Part shown: piece by piece, positions 9,899-18,335 of the stretch
How the letters are laid out: every line of letters starts with the position of its first letter
How positions within the stretch are numbered: position 1 is the stretch's first letter
DNA from: Sphingobium sp. SCG-1
Lineage (GTDB): Bacteria > Pseudomonadota > Alphaproteobacteria > Sphingomonadales > Sphingomonadaceae
Length of the DNA: 64,000 nucleotides
Reading direction: 5' to 3'
Assembly (NCBI RefSeq): GCF_002953135.1
Contig: NZ_CP026372.1
Location: 3,997,001 to 4,061,000 of the forward strand
Notes under the pieces: model-generated
The model's input: the letters and a program-made list of their open reading frames with translations, nothing else
What the model was told of the DNA's origin: nothing
Database searches by the model: none
Position numbers and translations under genes: made by a program

Positions 9899-12733
9899 CT
9901 AAAATCTCGCGCGGAGGCCAATCGTGTACACGGAATCGTCGTCTCTATAGTCAAGATTCACATAATCGAGATTGTAGTAACTCTTGTATTTGCTGCGCAG
10001 AATATTGCTGCCGCCGACATCAACACGAAGGTTTTCGGTCATTTCATAGCCAATGCTGAAGTCCAGACGTCCGGCTGGACGCACATAGGCCAGTGTTGTC
10101 GGGTTGTAGGATCTATCAGCCACCCGGCTCGGTTCAATTGCCCGGATTGTGGCGAGGGCGGTCGCGTCCGAATCATAATAGGTTGAGCGATAGGTGTACA
10201 CTAACCTGCCCGACAACCCCTTGCGGTCGTAAAGGAGACCCGCGTTGAAGTTGTACTTCGATACTTGAAGGAGCGGATATCCCGCGAGCACATCGTTTCC
10301 GCCTACTTCGGAATCTATGTACGTGAAATTGCCGAAGGCGCCGAAGCCCGCCAGCGCGCCTGGAAGAAAGTCGAAGAACGTTTGGCCGCTGATCTCAACG
10401 CCCTTTAGCTTCGCCGCACCAACGTTGCGTGGACGGCTGATGTTGTAGGTCTGACCACTGATCACCTCTGGCCCGGCCTGCGAAATGACTCGATCCTTGA
10501 TGTCACGATAGAAAGCAGCAACCGACAAGAAGCTGGGACCGAAATAATATTCCAATGTGGCATCGTAGCTATCGGATATTTGTGGGCGCAGGTCGGGATT
10601 GCCTGCGGATCCACCATTGATGACGTTTGGATTAGTCGACAGGGTATAGGTCAGGCCCGGGTTGAGCAGATTGAATTCCGGCCGGCGGATAGCCTTGGCG
10701 TAAGTAAGACGTGCCTGAAGCCCACTTCCAAACTGGAGCCTCGCACTGGCGTTTGGAAGTATATCCGTGTCTTCGGTCGTAGCCGAAACAGGTACGGCGA
10801 CACCGCTCACCAACCCAGCGCCGGCAATGCTGCGTTCCGTCCGCGTCGGGCGAACGCCGACGAGGCCGTCGAGTTTGACCGGCCCTCCGAACTCTATTTC
10901 ATAACCGAGTTGCACATAAGACGCATAGGTTCGTTCGCTTGCTTGGAAGCGTCGGTCAGGCGTGTACCCTGGCTGGCCGAGCGGCAGGCCGAAGAGCGCA
11001 CGTAGGGCGTTGCGTCCTGCTTCCGAGCGAAGGTAGTCGGGATCGGGCGTATATCCTGGTGCACCGTTATTGGCGCGCGCAACGCCGGGCTTGAGCGTCA
11101 TGAAGCCAGATGGCAGATTGCCAGCGACAGGCGTTGCAAAATCTCCGCCCGGCGCAGCCCTGGTGACCAGAACTGATTCGAACAGCGCTGAGCGGTCAGC
11201 AAAACGAAGGCCAACCTGCAGCTTATTGAGGAAGCCTAAAGCGCCGTCAAACTCATAGGTGCCGTCCAGGCGCGCCTGCCACAGTTCACCAGTGGATTTG
11301 TCGAACTGCTGGTTCAGGCCGTTGCGAAAAGAGAAGCCGGCTGGTTCGCCAGCGGGATTGTTCGGAGAAACCACCACACCTCCGCCGTTTACATTGCCGA
11401 TAAAATTAACCGTAATTGGCTTGCCCACATCAATGATGAAAGCCTCAAGGTTGCTCGTGGACTTCTGATACGCCGCGTCGAAAACGACGGTAGCCGGTCC
11501 GCTTTGATATTTAAATCCGAGCGCGCCTAAGTAATTGTCGACGCTCTGCCTGCGGGATTGGGTGCTGGCATTTAGGCGAACATTGCCGAACGTGGCGGAG
11601 GTGAGGTTGCATAGCTGCTGGACGGTGAACTGGCCCGTGGGATTGATGACCGGATCATAAAGCCCGGCAGCAATCTGCGCATTGTTTGGGCTGGCATTAC
11701 CGTTGCGGACTACGCGTGCAGTCAGGCACTGGCCGGGGTCTGTCACGACGTTTGTGATGGTGGGGGCGGGAAAGGGCCCACTGGCGGCGAAGAACGGCGC
11801 CGCCTGGAACGTCGTCTGGAAGTCCGAGCGATACCCTGCGAACAGGCCGCTCGCGTTGATCTCGAGCTCCGGCGTTGCCTGCCACTGAATCGCGGCGTTG
11901 GCTTGGGGCCTGGAATAGTTGCCGTAATCATTAACCGCGCCGAAGTTCAGCGGTCCCATCACGCCTGGTTGGTTGAAAGGCGCGATAGCATAGCTGCGCC
12001 GTTCGCCCACGAAGCTGATCGGGCGATTATAGTCGAAATAGGCATAGCTGACATTGAGTAGTGCGCCGATTTCACCGATGCCGGTTTCCCAGCGATCGGT
12101 CACAAGCACCGTGATCTGCGGATTGAACTTCTCGACATTGGACGAATAATTGCCTCGCACGTTGGCAACAATCGTGGGCTTCTTGAAATTAAACGGCTTG
12201 TTCAACTGTAAATCGGTGATCCCGGCGATCCCGCCCTCGATTAGATCTGCAGTGCTGGTTTTCACGACGTCGACGCGGGCCAGAGCCGTGGCGGGTAAAT
12301 CCTGGAGAGCAAAGCCCCGGCCAGTGGTAGAGAATATTTCGCGGCCATCAAGGGTGCTAAGGATATCGTTCAGCCCTCGAATCCTAATGCCGATTATCTC
12401 ATTGTTCGAGCCCACTTGAGCTTGGACGCCAGGAACGCGCTGCAATGCTGCAGCAGTAGTGGCGTCAGGAAACTTTCCGATATCTTCAGCCACAATGCTG
12501 TCGACGACCTGGGACGCAGTGCGCTTAATCTCGGCCGCACGCGCAAGGGTTTGGCGCATGCCCGTAACAACGATGTCAGATTCTGCAGTTTGCTGCCCAT
12601 CCTTGTCCGGGCCACCAGGGGGGGTGGCAGGCTGCGCGCCGACGTTAAGCGGGGTTGTTTGAGCATGAGCTGTCGTTACTGCCATCACGGCGAGCACTGA
12701 TACAGAAATGGCCGCAAGGTCTCTGAAGTGCAT
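9899..12733 (-). CDS. TonB-dependent outer-membrane receptor (glycan locus, copy 2)
   Basis: A 944-residue outer-membrane receptor: signal peptide about 1-25 (AVTTAHAQ), plug starting DIVVTGMRQTLARAAEIK, barrel ending IGLRARF with a terminal Phe, as usual for correctly assembled barrels. It is collinear with the receptor at 2608-5475 along its length (for example the paired PDYLRSEAGR and PDFLRSDEGR segments), so the two are paralogues, probably for related or differently sized oligosaccharides. The frame is open from 12769, but the ATG at 12733 has a GGGGAGAG ribosome site five bases upstream and starts the signal peptide, so I prefer it. It converges with the GH115 gene across a 293-bp gap. 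Confidence 0.88.
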   Translation of the reverse strand: MHFRDLAAISVSVLAVMAVTTAHAQTTPLNVGAQPATPPGGPDKDGQQTAESDIVVTGMRQTLARAAEIKRTASQVVDSIVAEDIGKFPDATTAAALQRVPGVQAQVGSNNEIIGIRIRGLNDILSTLDGREIFSTTGRGFALQDLPATALARVDVVKTSTADLIEGGIAGITDLQLNKPFNFKKPTIVANVRGNYSSNVEKFNPQITVLVTDRWETGIGEIGALLNVSYAYFDYNRPISFVGERRSYAIAPFNQPGVMGPLNFGAVNDYGNYSRPQANAAIQWQATPELEINASGLFAGYRSDFQTTFQAAPFFAASGPFPAPTITNVVTDPGQCLTARVVRNGNASPNNAQIAAGLYDPVINPTGQFTVQQLCNLTSATFGNVRLNASTQSRRQSVDNYLGALGFKYQSGPATVVFDAAYQKSTSNLEAFIIDVGKPITVNFIGNVNGGGVVVSPNNPAGEPAGFSFRNGLNQQFDKSTGELWQARLDGTYEFDGALGFLNKLQVGLRFADRSALFESVLVTRAAPGGDFATPVAGNLPSGFMTLKPGVARANNGAPGYTPDPDYLRSEAGRNALRALFGLPLGQPGYTPDRRFQASERTYASYVQLGYEIEFGGPVKLDGLVGVRPTRTERSIAGAGLVSGVAVPVSATTEDTDILPNASARLQFGSGLQARLTYAKAIRRPEFNLLNPGLTYTLSTNPNVINGGSAGNPDLRPQISDSYDATLEYYFGPSFLSVAAFYRDIKDRVISQAGPEVISGQTYNISRPRNVGAAKLKGVEISGQTFFDFLPGALAGFGAFGNFTYIDSEVGGNDVLAGYPLLQVSKYNFNAGLLYDRKGLSGRLVYTYRSTYYDSDATALATIRAIEPSRVADRSYNPTTLAYVRPAGRLDFSIGYEMTENLRVDVGGSNILRSKYKSYYNLDYVNLDYRDDDSVYTIGLRARF

Positions 12734-12805
12734 TTGACTCTCCCCTTTTCCAAAATTTGGATTTCTCATATTTTTCGAGATACTGGAGGCCGATCATTCA
12801 TCATG

Positions 12806-12818
12806 TCAAACTGTTTGA
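12806..12818. promoter_or_regulatory. 13-bp palindrome upstream of TonB receptor 2
   Basis: The sequence TCAAACTGTTTGA is a perfect 6-bp inverted repeat around one central base, about 73 bp upstream of the preferred receptor start. It lies in an AT-rich tract that also contains GATATGATAATTAA. Size and position suit an operator for a dimeric repressor. I did not find the same palindrome in front of the first receptor, and no regulator gene is present in the locus. Confidence 0.35.
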
Positions 12819-12969
12819 TATGATAATTAACCAACGTTGCTTTGAAGTCACAGTTTGCGGTGGGTGGCGTTGTGCAGAGCGGGCAATGCAATTTTGAGAT
12901 GCGGACGCCTCTATTCAAAAGACATGAGCGCGGCCTAGGCGGTACCCGACATGTGACATCACGCAAATA

Positions 12970-13385
12970 GGTCAGTACTCATGAGTGTGGGGCCAGAGGC
13001 GCATTGATGCGAGTTGGGCCATAACAAGGAAATTGTTTCCCCACTTGTCGTAGCGGGTCGCCACGCAGCGGAAGTGCTTACGCCTGGAGAACAAGCGCTC
13101 ACAGGTCCGCGCGCGATGGAGCCGTTAGCTGAAGCACGGCTTTTCATTTTAATGTTGGATATGGCTCGGATGTTGGAAGTAGCGCCCTGTCTTCGACCAG
13201 AGTGCGACGCGGCCAGCATCATATGCCTTGGTGCGTAAGCACATCATGCACGGACAAAGATGATTGAGCAGTTCGTCGGCAACCTGACCATCATGCGCCT
13301 AGAGTCAAGCTGAGCCGGATCGGGAGTCCTCGCGCGTCGACGACAGCATGGATGTTGGTCGAGCCGCCGCGTGATCAACCGGAAA
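12970..13385 (-). pseudogene. IS5-family transposase remnant (right copy)
   Basis: Minus-strand translation in pieces gives GGSTNIHAVVDARGLPIRLS (the GGLTTKIHa.vDa.G.Pirl block), AYDAGRVALWSKTGRY, and ERLFSRRKHFRCVATRYDKW ending in SMRLW. All three are conserved blocks of IS5-family transposases. They lie in different frames, so the gene is broken. It resembles the left remnant at 2105-2370 and has the same orientation. Terminal inverted repeats and target duplications could not be found. Confidence 0.7.
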
Positions 13386-13645
13386 TTCTTCAGCGGGCGT
13401 CAACGGAACACCCGAACTGTTGTGTTTCTGATCCTGCTCCTTCCAATGGTCACATGACAATCGGCAAAATGAAGACTCAAACACTCTCACCTTAATTGAC
13501 TCACGACCTAATCAGCAATTTTCGCAGACAAACGTAGGTGTCGATCTCGACGACATGGATAAAAGACGACGATGTAACAAGCTCGCATTCGCCCTTGATA
13601 TTACGCGACTTGTTGGAGCCTTCTCAACTTCTGCCTCGGTTCTAC
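13386..13645. other. Gene-free stretch between IS remnant and autotransporter remnant
   Basis: No reading frame with a recognisable domain. It may contain further decayed transposase sequence, but I could not match it to a conserved block. No repeats or RNA genes seen. Confidence 0.35.
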
Positions 13646-14250
13646 TCAGAAGCGCATCTGGAATCCCACGTTAGCCCCCTCCCCACTACTGTCAGCGCCA
13701 AACTCGCTGTTTAGCCCAAAAAACAGCTTCATGCCCGGCGATACTATGGCCGTCGCGCCCGCACTGACGGTAGCTAATGTTCTGTCGCGTTCAGCGCCGG
13801 GGACATTCAGACGCGTCGTAGCCCCAGCCAACGCTGCACTGGCATAGCCTGCTTCGCCCGCCAATTGGTGACGTAACCCTGCGGACAGCCGAGGACGAAT
13901 GACGGCATCATTTTTGCCCTGCAAGGTGAAGGCACCGCTGATGAAGCTTGCCTTGGTGCGGCGTGCATCAACCACAAGCGATAGCGGACCGCCTCCGGTT
14001 TCCCTTGCAGCGCCCCGCCGCGAAGAGATGTGGGTAAAGCCGACCTCGGGCCGCAGGTTCCAGCCACTGCCCAACGCAAAGGCATGGCCGACCGATACGT
14101 CAGCGGTCCAACTGCGAAGACGATAATGCGCGTTCGTCTTCGCGCTATTCAGCAACATGCGCTTCGTATCGGCCGAGCTTGTATCATGAGTGAGCGAAGC
14201 TGCAACCTCCAAACCTTGGACAGATGCGTGGCTGCTTGTTCCTCAGAGCT
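13646..14250 (-). pseudogene. Truncated autotransporter beta-barrel C-terminus
   Basis: The frame encodes roughly the last 195-200 residues of a protein that looks like an autotransporter translocator domain. Amphipathic strands (WNLRPEVGFTHISSRRG, AVIRPRLSAGLRHQ, MKLFFGLNSEFGAD) lead to a terminal strand ending MRF. The passenger and the first barrel strands are missing; upstream the frame runs straight into the stop region of the amidase operon at 14255 with no plausible start of its own. A complete translocator is normally about 250-300 residues, so this is a remnant, probably cut off when the amidase operon was joined here. Confidence 0.6.
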
Positions 14251-14254
14251 GCGT

Positions 14255-15862
14255 TCAGGGTCGATACGGTCTCAGCAAGTCGGCGACCGGAACGGTGCTG
14301 AGATAGTGCGGCGGTTCGCGCATGGGCCCAGTCGCCTCGAAGGCGAAGCCATAGCGCAGCAGGTCCCCGTCGGAGAACAAAGGACCAATGAAGGACAGGC
14401 CGACCGGGAGGCCGCGGGCAAGTCCCATAGGCACGCTCAAATGCGGATAGCCGGCAATGGCAGGCATGTTGGAGGTGCCATAACTGCCGAAGCCATTGGC
14501 CCCGCCTACCGGATCGATGATGCCAGGAGGCGGGAAACTGGGAGCGACCAAGGCAGCAACGCGATAGCCCCTTAACATGGCGTCCAAACCTGCATCCCGG
14601 GCGAGCGCAAGTATCTTCGCGCGCAAGGCGAAATAGGCAGGGCTCTCCAGGCTATCGAGCTTCTCGGCGGACTCGAAAACACCTTGGCCGAATAATCCCA
14701 GTTCACGCTCTGCATGGGCCTTGTTGAAGGCGATGAGATCGGAAAGCGTGCGGGTGCGCACCGGTGCTGGAGTAGTGGCAAGATAGGCGTTTATACCCGT
14801 CTTGAACTCATATTCGAACAGCTTGAGTTCAGCCTCGCGCATGCCCTCGGCCTTAGGCATCTCGACCTCAACGAGATCGGCGCCCGCGGCTTGCAGCCGT
14901 TTGAGTGCGACATCGAAGCGCTCTGCCACCATTCTCGTCATATTCCCTGGGCGTATCACGCCGATCCGGACGCCCCGCAGCGCGTCGACGGACAAGGCGG
15001 CGGCATAATCGCGGCGGTATTGGTCGGCGTCTTTGGTGACGGGATCCTCGGGGTCGCTGCCGATGATCGCCGAAAAGAGCAGCGCCACGTCACGAACGCT
15101 ACGACCCATCGGGCCGAGCGTGTCCTGCGTTCGCGTGATCGGGATGACATGGGTCCGGCTGACAAGACCGATCGTAGGCTTGAGGCCGACGATTCCGTTC
15201 ATCGAGGCTGGGCAGGTGACCGAACCGTCCGTCTCTGTACCGATGCCGACTGCAGCAAGGCTTGCGGCCAGCGATGCGCCTGCACCGCCTGATGAACCGC
15301 AGGCACTGCGATTGAGCACATATGGGTTCTTGGTAAGGCCCCCAAGACCGCTCCAACTGGATATGAAATTATAGTCCCGCTCGTTTGCCCACTCGCTAAG
15401 GTTAGTCTTGCCCAGGATCACGGCGCCTGCGGCACGTAGTCGGGCAATGGCTGGCGCGTCGCGACCAGTGATATTGTCCCTTAGCGCTAAGCTGCCCGCT
15501 GTCGTTGGCAGTTTATCCTTCGTTTCGATATTGTCCTTCACAAGGATCGGAAGCCCGTGCAGCGGCCCTCGTATCTTGCCAGCCCTACGTTCCGCATCAA
15601 GTGTTCTTGCTTGCGTCAGTGCATCCGGATTGATTGACAGCACCGAATGCAATTCGGGACCCGCACGATCAATGCGCGCTATCCGATCGAGGTAAGCACG
15701 AACGATCGCTTCACTCGTCACCTCCCCGGCACCGAGGCGGTCGAGCAGACGGGCAGCGGAAACCTCCTCTACAAGGGCATCTGCGTCTTCTTTCGCCATG
15801 GCGGGCGACGAAGCCGCAAACCCCAGGGCAACCAGCAAGGGAACGACGCGACAAAACCTCAT
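14255..15862 (-). CDS. Exported amidase-signature enzyme
   Basis: Amidase-signature (AS) hydrolase of about 535 residues. The Ser-cisSer-Lys triad is supported by the Lys in GLPILVKDNIET, the Gly/Ser-rich ACGSSGGAGASLAAS and TETDGSVTCPASMNG. It would hydrolyse a carboxamide or related bond. The frame is open to 15907, but the ATG at 15862 follows an AAGGA site and starts a clean signal peptide (MRFCRVVPLLVALGF...SPAMA), so the enzyme is likely periplasmic. It is the last gene of the minus-strand operon OCD-M19-amidase (gaps of 58 and 79 bp), headed by HutC-type operators. An N-acyl, peptide-amide or imide derivative of histidine is an inferred substrate class, not shown. Confidence 0.85.
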   Translation of the reverse strand: MRFCRVVPLLVALGFAASSPAMAKEDADALVEEVSAARLLDRLGAGEVTSEAIVRAYLDRIARIDRAGPELHSVLSINPDALTQARTLDAERRAGKIRGPLHGLPILVKDNIETKDKLPTTAGSLALRDNITGRDAPAIARLRAAGAVILGKTNLSEWANERDYNFISSWSGLGGLTKNPYVLNRSACGSSGGAGASLAASLAAVGIGTETDGSVTCPASMNGIVGLKPTIGLVSRTHVIPITRTQDTLGPMGRSVRDVALLFSAIIGSDPEDPVTKDADQYRRDYAAALSVDALRGVRIGVIRPGNMTRMVAERFDVALKRLQAAGADLVEVEMPKAEGMREAELKLFEYEFKTGINAYLATTPAPVRTRTLSDLIAFNKAHAERELGLFGQGVFESAEKLDSLESPAYFALRAKILALARDAGLDAMLRGYRVAALVAPSFPPPGIIDPVGGANGFGSYGTSNMPAIAGYPHLSVPMGLARGLPVGLSFIGPLFSDGDLLRYGFAFEATGPMREPPHYLSTVPVADLLRPYRP

Positions 15863-15941
15863 GAATTCCTTCGCATTCAGTATTGCCATCGTGCCGATCT
15901 CCCTCATGGTCGTCCGGTCAAATTTTTCATCCGGATGAGCG

Positions 15942-17021
15942 TCAAGCGAACACGTCGCGATAAATGCGGTGCAGATTCCCGCCTAGGATCTTCTCGACTC
16001 GTGAAAGCTTGTGACCGCGCTTGATTAGATCGTCCCCAAACAGTCGCAGTCGATCCGGTACGTTATATTCGGGGACATAGTTAAAGATGTCGGGACCCTC
16101 GTTGGGCGCCGCGATGCCGGCGCGCACCCGCGGTTCGCAGACCTCGACACGCCAGTATTCGCGGAAGGCCTTATCCAGAACCAGCGAGTCGATATCGCCA
16201 TCGGTGCCGATGGTGACATGGTCTTCTCCGGCAATGTCGATCGCGTGCTCGATATGCGCGATTACGTCGTCCCGAACTGACTGCCCTGAAGCGCGAAGGT
16301 AGGTCATGAAATAAATCCCGAAGATGCCTCCCTTTTCAGCGAGCGCCCTTATCTCGGCATCGTCAACATTGCGGGGATGAGGGGTCACTGCATTGCAGCC
16401 CGCATGGGTGATCGCACACGGGCGCTTGGACGCGGCAATTGCCTCGGTCGTGGTACGACGGCCGGCGTGACTGAGATCCAGAAGGCAATGTTGCGCCTCG
16501 ATCGCTTCAATGACCTCCCGACCAAAATCGGAAATTCCGGCGTTCCTACCCTCCACACAACCATCGCCCGCAAGTGCGGCCCTGTTGTACGTCAGTTGAA
16601 ACACACGCACGCCAAGCCTCGCCAGTTCTGCGACTCGCTCCACTTTACCGTCGAGTTCGTGCGTTCCTTGAGTGTCGTAGATGACACCCAACCGACGGCT
16701 CTGTTTCGCCTCATCGATATCGGCGCCCGTCTCGATCTTCATCAGGGCGTCGGGACGGGAGGCAATCGCTTCGTCTATTCGGGACATGAACGCAGCGGTG
16801 ACTTCGAACGCGCTGGACCCGCCCACGGTCGTGCTGATCGCAGTCAGTCCAGACGCACGCACATCCTCCAGATATGTGTCGGTCAAAACGCCGCCTTTGC
16901 CGACATATCTGCCACGCTGGCGTAGGAAACCCTTACCATCAATGACGATCATCTTCCGATAGGCGTCTTTGCTCAGACCTTCGATGTGCCGTTCCATCCT
17001 CATGGTCGACTGCAAAACCAT
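15942..17021 (-). CDS. Atypical M19 (membrane/renal) dipeptidase-like protein
   Basis: A 359-residue amidohydrolase-fold protein of the peptidase M19 family. It retains LLDLSHAG and ITHAGCNAVTPHPRN, the two blocks carrying the C-terminal zinc-ligand histidines (His198 and His219 of human dipeptidase), and the GVRVFQLTYN and GREVIEAIE segments. The N-terminal DGHND motif reads DGKGF, losing both the His and the Asp ligands, and the bridging Glu of the vEGgh block reads TQGTH. The binuclear zinc site therefore looks incomplete. Dipeptide hydrolysis is doubtful; a one-metal hydrolase or lyase activity on a cyclic or modified amino acid is possible. It is the middle gene of the HutC-headed operon. 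Confidence 0.75.
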   Translation of the reverse strand: MVLQSTMRMERHIEGLSKDAYRKMIVIDGKGFLRQRGRYVGKGGVLTDTYLEDVRASGLTAISTTVGGSSAFEVTAAFMSRIDEAIASRPDALMKIETGADIDEAKQSRRLGVIYDTQGTHELDGKVERVAELARLGVRVFQLTYNRAALAGDGCVEGRNAGISDFGREVIEAIEAQHCLLDLSHAGRRTTTEAIAASKRPCAITHAGCNAVTPHPRNVDDAEIRALAEKGGIFGIYFMTYLRASGQSVRDDVIAHIEHAIDIAGEDHVTIGTDGDIDSLVLDKAFREYWRVEVCEPRVRAGIAAPNEGPDIFNYVPEYNVPDRLRLFGDDLIKRGHKLSRVEKILGGNLHRIYRDVFA

Positions 17022-17079
17022 ATCTCTTTCTCCACCCTGAAATGCGGTGCGGCGAGCGACCCCGTCCTTGATCGACGTA

Positions 17080-18057
17080 TCAGAACACGACGTCGGACCC
17101 TCCTCCTACTTCCTGGACGCGGTCATAGACATACCGGGCCGAGGCGACGTCCTGAACGATATGTCCTAGCGACTTGTAAGCCGTGATCTCGCGGCTCGAC
17201 CAACGGCCCTTCATCGAACCGTTCAGAACGTCACCGATCTCGCCAAGGATATGGTTCTCGTCGACCAGACCTTCGGCATGCGCGCGCAGATATTCGCCAC
17301 CCTGTTGCAGAACGCCCTCGCGATGATCGGCGAAGATACGGGCGCGGACGACCAGTGTGCTGTCTACCTCTGCTGAGCCGCCGTCGCTGGATCCTACGAG
17401 ATTGATATGCGTGCCCTCGTTGAGCCACTCACCCATCAACAATGGATCAACGGCGGCGGTGGTCGTGCAAACGATGTGGGCGTCGCGGACCGCTTCCTGA
17501 ACGCTCTTCGCCGCTTCGACCGGAAGGTTCAGGCTCCCCGAGAGTTCGCTCGCCGCGCGGCGCGCCGCATCGTGCGACCGGGCCCAGACCCTGACCGATC
17601 GCAGCGTACGAACATGCGAGATGGCCTCCACATGCGCCAACCCTTGTTCCCCGCAACCCAATACGGCTAGGGATGAAGCGTCGACGTTCGCTAATGCGTC
17701 AGTCGCCACCGCCGATGCGGCCGCCGTGCGGATACGGGTAATCTCTCCGGCGTGCAGCGTGCAGACTGGCTCGCCCGTCGCTGCATCGAACAGGATCACC
17801 ACTCCCTGATGCGATTGACGGCCCAGCTTTGCATTTTCGGGGAAAACACTGATAACCTTTGCACCAAACCCGATCTCCGGCGCCATGACCCCCGCCATTA
17901 CGCTCAAGACGTTACGACCCCGGATAGGCGTGATACGGCGCAGCATCTGGTTGGTCTTGCCGGCAGACAGATCGCTCATCGCGCTTCGTACAACCCTGAT
18001 GCAGTCCTTGTACCTTAACAGACGGCGTACTTCGTCCCGGCCGACTACCTTCAGCAT
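17080..18057 (-). CDS. Ornithine cyclodeaminase / mu-crystallin family protein
   Basis: A 325-residue NAD(P)-binding protein of the OCD/mu-crystallin family. The dimerisation half contains ITPIRGRNVLSVMAGV and GAKVISVFPENA, followed by GEITRIRTAAASAVAT and the Rossmann motif LAVLGCGEQGLAHVEAI. Members include ornithine cyclodeaminase, alanine dehydrogenase and cyclic-imine (ketimine) reductases, so the reaction here is probably NAD(P)-dependent redox or deamination at an amino-acid alpha carbon. It is the first gene of the minus-strand operon with the M19-like protein and amidase, and diverges from the MFS transporter across 278 bp carrying two HutC-type operators. Assignment to ornithine itself would be unjustified. 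Confidence 0.85.
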   Translation of the reverse strand: MLKVVGRDEVRRLLRYKDCIRVVRSAMSDLSAGKTNQMLRRITPIRGRNVLSVMAGVMAPEIGFGAKVISVFPENAKLGRQSHQGVVILFDAATGEPVCTLHAGEITRIRTAAASAVATDALANVDASSLAVLGCGEQGLAHVEAISHVRTLRSVRVWARSHDAARRAASELSGSLNLPVEAAKSVQEAVRDAHIVCTTTAAVDPLLMGEWLNEGTHINLVGSSDGGSAEVDSTLVVRARIFADHREGVLQQGGEYLRAHAEGLVDENHILGEIGDVLNGSMKGRWSSREITAYKSLGHIVQDVASARYVYDRVQEVGGGSDVVF

Positions 18058-18166
18058 GACTTCCGTTGTTCCTCCATTTGCAAGGGCTCTTCGGGAGCGA
18101 CATGCATCAAAACAGCTAAATTACCCAACCATTATTGAAGGGCTTACTTTGCACCGTCTACTCTAA

Positions 18167-18178
18167 ATGTCTATACAT
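18167..18178. promoter_or_regulatory. Predicted HutC operator (site 1)
   Basis: ATGTCTATACAT, the exact reverse complement of ATGTATAGACAT seen at 26351 and 43745. It is 110 bp upstream of the OCD start. It matches the TGTATAtACA-type core known for HutC-family repressors. Confidence 0.7.
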
Positions 18179-18269
18179 AAATGCACGAGAGGAAATCTGC
18201 CGATACGAAGAAGGTATCCCTACCGGTTCTCCTTAGGTCCGATCCGAGACCGCCTTGACCACGGCATTA

Positions 18270-18281
18270 ATGTATATACAA
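18270..18281. promoter_or_regulatory. Predicted HutC operator (site 2)
   Basis: ATGTATATACAA with the central 10 bp TGTATATACA perfectly palindromic, 54 bp upstream of the preferred MFS start. Together with site 1 it brackets the divergent OCD/MFS promoter region. Confidence 0.7.
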
Positions 18282-18335
18282 TATCGGCAGGGGCTTCATG
18301 GGGACCTCGGAATCGTCGATACACAGGGAGCAACG

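Noticed and set aside
2105..13385. Composite transposon carrying the glycan locus
   Set aside because: Both flanking IS5 copies are frameshifted fragments, and I found no terminal inverted repeats or target duplications.
17080..18057. Naming the OCD-family gene as ornithine cyclodeaminase with an arginine/ornithine role
   Set aside because: The family is functionally diverse and the context (HutC operators, amidase, M19-like) does not suggest ornithine metabolism.
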